Source: DASUAS01 sp036502765
GTDB taxonomy: Bacteria > Actinomycetota > Acidimicrobiia > IMCC26256 > DASPTH01
Direction of reading: 5' to 3'
Length of the DNA: 9,086 bases
NCBI GenBank assembly: GCA_036502765.1
Contig: DASXXX010000255.1
Coordinates: 1 to 9,086, forward strand
Under the pieces are notes generated by a model. It had not been told where the DNA came from. It made no database searches and worked only from the letters and a program-made list of their open reading frames with translations. How positions within the stretch are numbered: position 1 is the stretch's first letter; the number at the start of each line of letters is the position of its first letter. Both the position numbers and the translations under genes were made by a program. Positions 5,363 through 9,086 of this stretch are shown piece after piece.

Positions 5363-6522
5363 GGTTGCTCCCTTCCCAACAACATGACGTCGGTGAACAG
5401 CGCACCGGCGCCGCCACCGCTGCAGAGCGCGACTTCGGCGTCGGACACCTGCATGGTGGGGCAGCCACCTCGCAGCTGCTGCACCCCGCGGATGACTCGC
5501 TGCAGCAGCTGGACCGTCGCGCCCCCGTGGCTGAACGACATGAGGCCGCCGTCGGTGGTGATCGGGTGCTTCCCACCGGGTTCGATCACGCCGCTCATCA
5601 CGTAGTCGCCGCCGTCGCCCTCGGCGCAGAACCCGAACGCCTCGAACTGGCGGATGATCTCGAACGAGAACGGGTCGTAGAGCTCGCACACGTCGACGTC
5701 GTCGGGCCCGAGCCCCGACATCGACCACGCCGTCTCCATCGCCCGGCGCCCGACGGTGCCGTCGACGAGATCAGCGCGCACGTTGCCGCCGAGGTCCCAC
5801 GCCGGGGGATGCTGGTACGACGGGCCGAAGTGGTCGGTGTTGCCACCGAGCACCCAGATCGGGTCCTGGGCGAGGTCACGCGCGATGTCGGAGCGCGCGA
5901 GCACGAGCGCGCACCCTCCCTCTGCGGTCATCGAGCAGTCGAGGAGGTGGAACGGGTCGGCGACCATGCGGCTGTCGAGGACGTCCTGGACGCTGAACGG
6001 ACCGCGCCCGAAGTAGCAGGCCTCCGGGTTCACGTGCCCGTTGTTGCGAATGGTCGCGGCGACGGTGGCGAGCGCCTCCGGCGGCGTGCCGAAGCGGTGC
6101 ATGTGCCGGCGCGCGATCAGCGCGAACTCCGCCGCGGTGAACATGCCGAACGGCGCGACGAACTCGTGCGACGGTCGGGTCCACGGTGCGGTCGACGACC
6201 GGTCGGTGTACACCCCCGCGGAGCCGGCGCTGATCAGCACCGTCGACGCCAGGCCCGTGGCGATCGCGCTCGCGACCTCGAGCACCGCAGGGATGCCCAT
6301 GCCGGAGTACGAGCGCCACGTGGGTCCGTTGCGGGCTTGGTAGAGGAGGTCGGAGCCGCTCTGTCCGACGACGCCGTCGATGTCGCGCGGTCCGAGCCCG
6401 GCATCGGCGAGCGCGCCCATGCCGGCCGCGAAGGTGATGCTGCGCGAGTCGTGGCCCTCGATGACGCGCGCCTGCTCGGTGTTGAAGACGCCGACGATGG
6501 CGACGTCGTGGAAGGGGTGCAC
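5359..6522 (-). CDS. Thiolase-fold protein of the Ltp / lipid-transfer-like group, no N-terminal Cys nucleophile
   Basis: The 387-residue product has the length and order of the SCP2/Ltp-type thiolase-like proteins: N-terminal VAIVGVFNTEQAR (7-19), SAIATGLASTVLISAGSAG (85-103), AFALIARRHMHRFG-like helix (131-145), CELYDPFSFE (279-288), GGLMSFSHGG (325-334) and CSGGGAG (367-373). H332 and C367 correspond to the later catalytic His and Cys of thiolases. The segment that should carry the first, acyl-accepting Cys reads YSGMGIPA (72-79) with no Cys. Ltp2-type steroid side-chain retro-aldolases share that loss, and Y282 is a candidate catalytic Tyr by analogy. Such proteins usually pair with a DUF35 OB-fold partner, which is not adjacent here. 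The GTG start shares its first base with the upstream TAG (TAGTG), implying reinitiation without its own Shine-Dalgarno. Confidence 0.85.
   Translation of the reverse strand: MHPFHDVAIVGVFNTEQARVIEGHDSRSITFAAGMGALADAGLGPRDIDGVVGQSGSDLLYQARNGPTWRSYSGMGIPAVLEVASAIATGLASTVLISAGSAGVYTDRSSTAPWTRPSHEFVAPFGMFTAAEFALIARRHMHRFGTPPEALATVAATIRNNGHVNPEACYFGRGPFSVQDVLDSRMVADPFHLLDCSMTAEGGCALVLARSDIARDLAQDPIWVLGGNTDHFGPSYQHPPAWDLGGNVRADLVDGTVGRRAMETAWSMSGLGPDDVDVCELYDPFSFEIIRQFEAFGFCAEGDGGDYVMSGVIEPGGKHPITTDGGLMSFSHGGATVQLLQRVIRGVQQLRGGCPTMQVSDAEVALCSGGGAGALFTDVMLLGREQP
5368..5377 (-). promoter_or_regulatory. Ribosome binding site of the second SnoaL-like gene
   Basis: Read on the minus strand, GGGAAGGGAG ends 5 bases before the ATG at 5362 and lies inside the end of the thiolase gene. 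It fixes the SnoaL-like start against a longer upstream open frame that has no such signal. Confidence 0.65.
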
Positions 6523-7532
6523 TAGTCCAACACGAGGTCGCGGACGACTTTCAGCTGTTCCGGATCACGTCCCGCGACCATCAGCGTGGTCACCGGGCTG
6601 TCCTCCCATGCTTCGAGTCGCTTGCGAATCCGAGCGGGAGGTCCGACGATCGAGATCTCGTCGGCGAAGTCGTCGGGCACCGACATGATCGCCTCGTCGC
6701 GCTTGCCGGCGAAGAAGAGGTCCTGGATCTTGAGGGCCTCCTCTTCGAAGCCCATCCGCTGCATCAACTTCGTGTGGTAGTTCTGGCCCTTGGCACCCAT
6801 GCCGCCGATGTAGAAGCCGAGCATGCCCTTCACCGGCAGCAGCGCGGCGGCGACGTCGTCGGTGACGGTCACGTTGGCCATGGCGTTGATCTCGAACTCC
6901 GGCTTCGCGTCCTTCAACTGGTCGGCGTACACGTCCTGGCGGAACGGCGAGTAGTAGAGCGGCAGCCACCCGTCGGCGATCTCCGCGGTCTGGGCGACGT
7001 TCTTCGGGCCCTCGGCGCCGAGGAAGATCGGGATGTCGGCGCGCAACGGGTGGGTCATGATCTTCAACGGCTTGCCCAGCCCCTGGCTGCCCTCGCCGCG
7101 GTAGGGGAGTGGGTAGAACTCGCCGTCGTTCTCGAGTGGACCTTCACGTCGCAGCGCACGGCGGATGATGTCGATGTACTCGCGCGTGCGCGCCAGCGGC
7201 CGGTTCGACGGCTGGCCGTACCAGCCCTCCACCACCTGCGGGCCCGATACGCCGAGACCGAGGATGAGCCGGCCGTTCGACAGGTGGTCGAGCGTGACCG
7301 CGGCCATGGTGGTGGCCGTCGGGGTGCGGGCGGCCATCTGCACGATGCCGGTGCCGATCTTGATGATCGACGTGTTGGCGGCGACGTACGCCGCGTACGT
7401 GAACGCGTCGTTCCCCCACGACTCCGCCACCCACACCGAGTCGTAGCCGAGGCGCTCTGCGGCCTGCGCCTCCTCGACGAAGCCCGGCCGCGGCCCCGCC
7501 CCCCAGTACCCGAACACCACACCGAGCTTCAT
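6522..7532 (-). CDS. LLM class F420-dependent oxidoreductase, Rv3520c-like (TIGR03559-like)
   Basis: The 336-residue product is a luciferase-like TIM-barrel oxidoreductase. It begins MKLGVVFGYWGAG, then ERLGYDSVWVAESWGNDAFT (26-45), LDHLSNGRLILGLGVSGPQVV (82-102) with the LLM signature, LARTREYIDIIRRA (113-126), and THPLRADIPIFLGAEGPKNVA (160-180). From memory these blocks closely match mycobacterial Rv3520c, annotated as coenzyme F420-dependent and located beside Ltp-type thiolase genes in the cholesterol region. The reaction is unknown. An in-frame ATG at 7550 and GTG at 7553 exist, but GGAGAAGG ends 8 bases before the ATG at 7532 and overlaps those codons, so 7532 is preferred. It is the first gene of the minus-strand operon; its TAG stop overlaps the thiolase GTG by one base. 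Confidence 0.9.
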   Translation of the reverse strand: MKLGVVFGYWGAGPRPGFVEEAQAAERLGYDSVWVAESWGNDAFTYAAYVAANTSIIKIGTGIVQMAARTPTATTMAAVTLDHLSNGRLILGLGVSGPQVVEGWYGQPSNRPLARTREYIDIIRRALRREGPLENDGEFYPLPYRGEGSQGLGKPLKIMTHPLRADIPIFLGAEGPKNVAQTAEIADGWLPLYYSPFRQDVYADQLKDAKPEFEINAMANVTVTDDVAAALLPVKGMLGFYIGGMGAKGQNYHTKLMQRMGFEEEALKIQDLFFAGKRDEAIMSVPDDFADEISIVGPPARIRKRLEAWEDSPVTTLMVAGRDPEQLKVVRDLVLD

Positions 7533-7540
7533 CGCCAGCA

Positions 7541-7548
7541 CCTTCTCC
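7541..7548 (-). promoter_or_regulatory. Ribosome binding site of the Rv3520c-like gene
   Basis: Read on the minus strand, GGAGAAGG lies 8 bases before the ATG at 7532. It is the reason for preferring this start over the upstream ATG (7550) and GTG (7553), which would place the site inside the coding region. Confidence 0.65.
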
Positions 7549-7562
7549 ATCACCGGCTCTTC

Positions 7563-7592
7563 ATGACAGGGATTGCGGCCGGAGCGTACCCT
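7563..7592 (+). promoter_or_regulatory. Promoter of the second LLM gene: -35 ATGACA, -10 TACCCT
   Basis: ATGACA (7563-7568) matches five of six bases of TTGACA. After an 18-base spacer, TACCCT (7587-7592) fits TANNNT. The predicted start at about 7599-7601 coincides with the ATG at 7601, so the transcript is probably leaderless; no Shine-Dalgarno is present before this start. Confidence 0.55.
7583..7588 (-). promoter_or_regulatory. Candidate -10 box (TACGCT) of the minus-strand LLM-thiolase-SnoaL operon
   Basis: On the minus strand TACGCT fits TANNNT and shares the TA base pairs at 7587-7588 with the plus-strand TACCCT. The predicted start near 7574-7577 gives a leader of about 42-45 bases that carries the GGAGAAGG ribosome site. 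No -35 match is evident on this strand. Confidence 0.45.
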
Positions 7593-7600
7593 CCTCGCCG

Positions 7601-8476
7601 ATGGAGCTCTCGATGACGCTGCCGACCATGCTCCCGCACTCGCGCGCGCAGACCCTCGCCTGGTGTCGTGAGGTCGACGAGGGTCCGTGGTACGGGTTCG
7701 CGGTGCCGGAGCGGATCACGTACACCAGCCACGACTGGACCGTCGACCTCGCCGCCGTGGCCGCGCTCACCGAGCGCGTGCGGCTCTACACCACCATCGT
7801 CATCCTGCCCGCACACGACGAAGTCGCCGTCGCCAAGCAGCTGGCGTCGATCGACGTGCTGTCCGACGGCCGGCTCACCGTCGGCGTGGGCGTCGGCGGT
7901 CGTGAGCACGACTACCGCGCGATCGGCGGGTCGTTCGAGCGCCGGTGGCAACGGATGGACGACCAGGTGGCGCGCATGCGCCGCATCTGGGCGGGCGAGC
8001 CGCCCTTCGAGGGGGCCGATCCGGTGGGTCCGCGACCGGTGCAGGATCCGCTGCCGGTGATCGCGGGCGTGATGGGACCGAAGGCCATCGCGCGCGCTGC
8101 GCGCTGGGCCGACGGCGTCGACGGCGCGTGGACGATGGACGGCGACCGCGACGCGATGGCCGCCGCGTTCACGCAGATCCGCGACGCGTGGACGGCGGCC
8201 GGCCGCACCGACGCGCCGCATCTCTCGTCGAGCATCTGGTACGCGATCGGCGACGACGCCGAGGCGCGGCTGCGCGAGTACTCACGCAGCTACATGAAGA
8301 TCATGGGTGATGGAGTCGGCGAGTGGGCGGCGGGCGCGGTCACGTGCTTCACGGCCGACGCGCTGCGACGCGCGGTCGACAACGCGCGCGACGCGGGCGC
8401 CGACGAGTTCTTCCTCGTGCCCACCACGTCCGACCCCGACGAGCTCGCCCGCACGCGCGACGCGCTGGACATCTGA
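7601..8476 (+). CDS. LLM class flavin-dependent oxidoreductase (second, different subfamily)
   Basis: This 291-residue TIM-barrel protein belongs to the luciferase-like superfamily but is shorter than, and clearly different from, the divergent LLM protein. Visible blocks are the early strand region up to YGFAVPERIT (31-40), LTERVRLYTTIVILPAHDEV (56-75), and LASIDVLSDGRLTVGVGVGG (81-100), the superfamily signature. These are followed by EHDYRAIGGSFERRWQRMDD (102-121), LPVIAGVMGPKAIARAARWADG (151-172) and a late strand DEFFLVPTTSD (268-278). Cofactor could be F420 or FMN, and the substrate is unknown. The first ATG (7601) is chosen because it coincides with the predicted transcription start; an in-frame ATG at 7613 is possible. 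The sulfotransferase gene begins 2 bases after its stop, so they form an operon. Confidence 0.87.
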   Translation: MELSMTLPTMLPHSRAQTLAWCREVDEGPWYGFAVPERITYTSHDWTVDLAAVAALTERVRLYTTIVILPAHDEVAVAKQLASIDVLSDGRLTVGVGVGGREHDYRAIGGSFERRWQRMDDQVARMRRIWAGEPPFEGADPVGPRPVQDPLPVIAGVMGPKAIARAARWADGVDGAWTMDGDRDAMAAAFTQIRDAWTAAGRTDAPHLSSSIWYAIGDDAEARLREYSRSYMKIMGDGVGEWAAGAVTCFTADALRRAVDNARDAGADEFFLVPTTSDPDELARTRDALDI

Positions 8477-8478
8477 CC

Positions 8479-9086
8479 GTGGACGTCGACGGACTGCTCG
8501 AGGACGTCGCCGCGCAGGTCGGCCTCGACGACTACGGCGACCCCTCGTTCCGAGACGGCCTGGAGCCGCTCTGGTACTCGGGCATGCACGAGGCCGACCT
8601 CTCCGAGATCGGCGCGCTCGCGTTCGAGGGCCAGATCCGCGTGAACCTCGCCAACCGGCTCCGGGTGCTCGACTGGCATCGCACCCATCCCGACCTCGCG
8701 GCGACGAAGGTGACGGCCCCGCTGGTGCTGGTGGGGATGCCCCGGAGCGGGACGACCGCGCTGAGCCATCTGCTCGCGGCCGATCCCGACAACCGGTCGC
8801 TCCTCGCCTGGGAGGCGAACGAGTCGATCCCGCCGCCGACCACCGACTGCTACCAGACCGACCCGCGCTTCGAGACCGCTCGCACCGCGCCGAGTGCGGT
8901 CGACCTGATCAATCCCGAGTTCAAGGCCATCCACCACGACGAGCCCGACGACGCGATGGAGTGCACGGTCTTGCACGCGCAGCACTTCCAGAGCCTCATC
9001 TACTCGACGGTGTTCAACTTGCCCGCGTACGACGAGTGGCTGCTCGACTCCACGTGGGAAGGCGCGACGCACTACCACCGGCAGGT
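8479..9086 (+). CDS. Sulfotransferase family protein, N-terminal part (3' end cut off)
   Basis: The frame stays open from GTG 8479 to the window end, giving 202 residues. After a helical N-terminus comes LVLVGMPRSGTTALSHLLAA (82-101), the strand-loop-helix that binds the 5'-phosphosulfate of PAPS, with R89, S90, G91, T92 and T93 as the loop residues. Downstream, HHDEPDDAMECTVLHAQHF (152-170) resembles the conserved acidic/aromatic segment of bacterial Sulfotransfer_3-type proteins common in actinobacteria. The 3'-phosphate motif lies past the edge. Family members transfer sulfate to hydroxyls of lipids, sterols or sugars, though many bacterial relatives have unknown acceptors. The GTG is 2 bases after the LLM stop with no Shine-Dalgarno, suggesting translation by reinitiation. 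The assignment is firm; the acceptor is unknown. Confidence 0.87.
   Translation, partial: MDVDGLLEDVAAQVGLDDYGDPSFRDGLEPLWYSGMHEADLSEIGALAFEGQIRVNLANRLRVLDWHRTHPDLAATKVTAPLVLVGMPRSGTTALSHLLAADPDNRSLLAWEANESIPPPTTDCYQTDPRFETARTAPSAVDLINPEFKAIHHDEPDDAMECTVLHAQHFQSLIYSTVFNLPAYDEWLLDSTWEGATHYHRQ

Noticed and set aside
5363..5728. Upstream extension of the second SnoaL-like frame
   Set aside because: It lies within the thiolase gene in another frame, with no fold motifs; the ATG at 5362 has a good ribosome site and an ATGA overlap.
5365..6525. 386-codon open frame on the plus strand across the thiolase gene
   Set aside because: It is the antisense of the thiolase gene; the translation is an Arg/Glu/Val-rich string with no motif, as expected in GC-rich DNA.
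7533..7553. Longer N-terminus of the Rv3520c-like protein from GTG 7553 or ATG 7550
   Set aside because: The ribosome site GGAGAAGG overlaps these codons and is well placed for ATG 7532, where family members begin with MKLG.
1..9086. CRISPR arrays, tRNA or rRNA genes, phage or defence modules
   Set aside because: No repeated spacer pattern, no cloverleaf or rRNA sequence, and every frame with convincing motifs belongs to metabolic or general families; the HNH gene alone does not make a defence system.

Overview
The window is a compact, very GC-rich stretch of bacterial chromosome with thirteen protein genes, two of them cut by the window edges, and almost no non-coding DNA. The gene families point to an actinobacterium: a DUF222-type HNH endonuclease, a DinB/DUF664-like protein, two luciferase-like (LLM) flavin/F420 oxidoreductases, an Ltp-type thiolase and a PNPOx-like split-barrel protein. 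Frequent GTG starts, stop/start overlaps and TANNNT -10 boxes directly before start codons fit the same picture. A deep non-mycobacterial lineage such as Acidimicrobiia is my guess, but the window contains no taxonomic marker.

Layout. (1) Positions 2-1628, plus strand: the tail of an HNH endonuclease, then a tightly coupled trio of a LOG/TIGR00725-like nucleotide-binding-fold protein, a class I SAM methyltransferase and a 56-residue cysteine-rich DUF5522-like protein. (2) A 63-bp gap with two abutting hairpins. (3) Positions 1692-2640, plus strand: a DinB-like protein and a small PNPOx-like protein. (4) Positions 2645-4910: a SnoaL/NTF2-like gene on the minus strand, divergent from an extended SDR (epimerase-like) that is coupled to a classical SDR. 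(5) Positions 4907-7532, minus strand: an operon reading LLM oxidoreductase, thiolase-fold protein, second SnoaL/NTF2-like protein, with every junction overlapping. (6) Positions 7601-9086, plus strand: a second LLM oxidoreductase and a truncated PAPS-type sulfotransferase, divergent from the minus operon.

Regions 4 to 6 look like accessory lipid or steroid-like catabolism. The first LLM protein closely resembles, from memory, mycobacterial Rv3520c, whose neighbours are Ltp-type thiolases in the cholesterol gene region. Here it also sits next to a thiolase-fold protein that lacks the usual N-terminal nucleophilic cysteine. SDRs and SnoaL-fold proteins are common companions in such clusters. 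The substrate cannot be read from the sequence.

The most distinctive non-coding signal is that both divergent gene pairs appear to be driven from a tiny symmetric promoter. In each, a TANNNT -10 box on one strand shares its TA base pairs with a TANNNT box on the other, and three of the four resulting starts would be leaderless or nearly so. No tRNA, rRNA, CRISPR array, insertion sequence or long repeat was seen, and no stretch above 300 bases lacks a gene.
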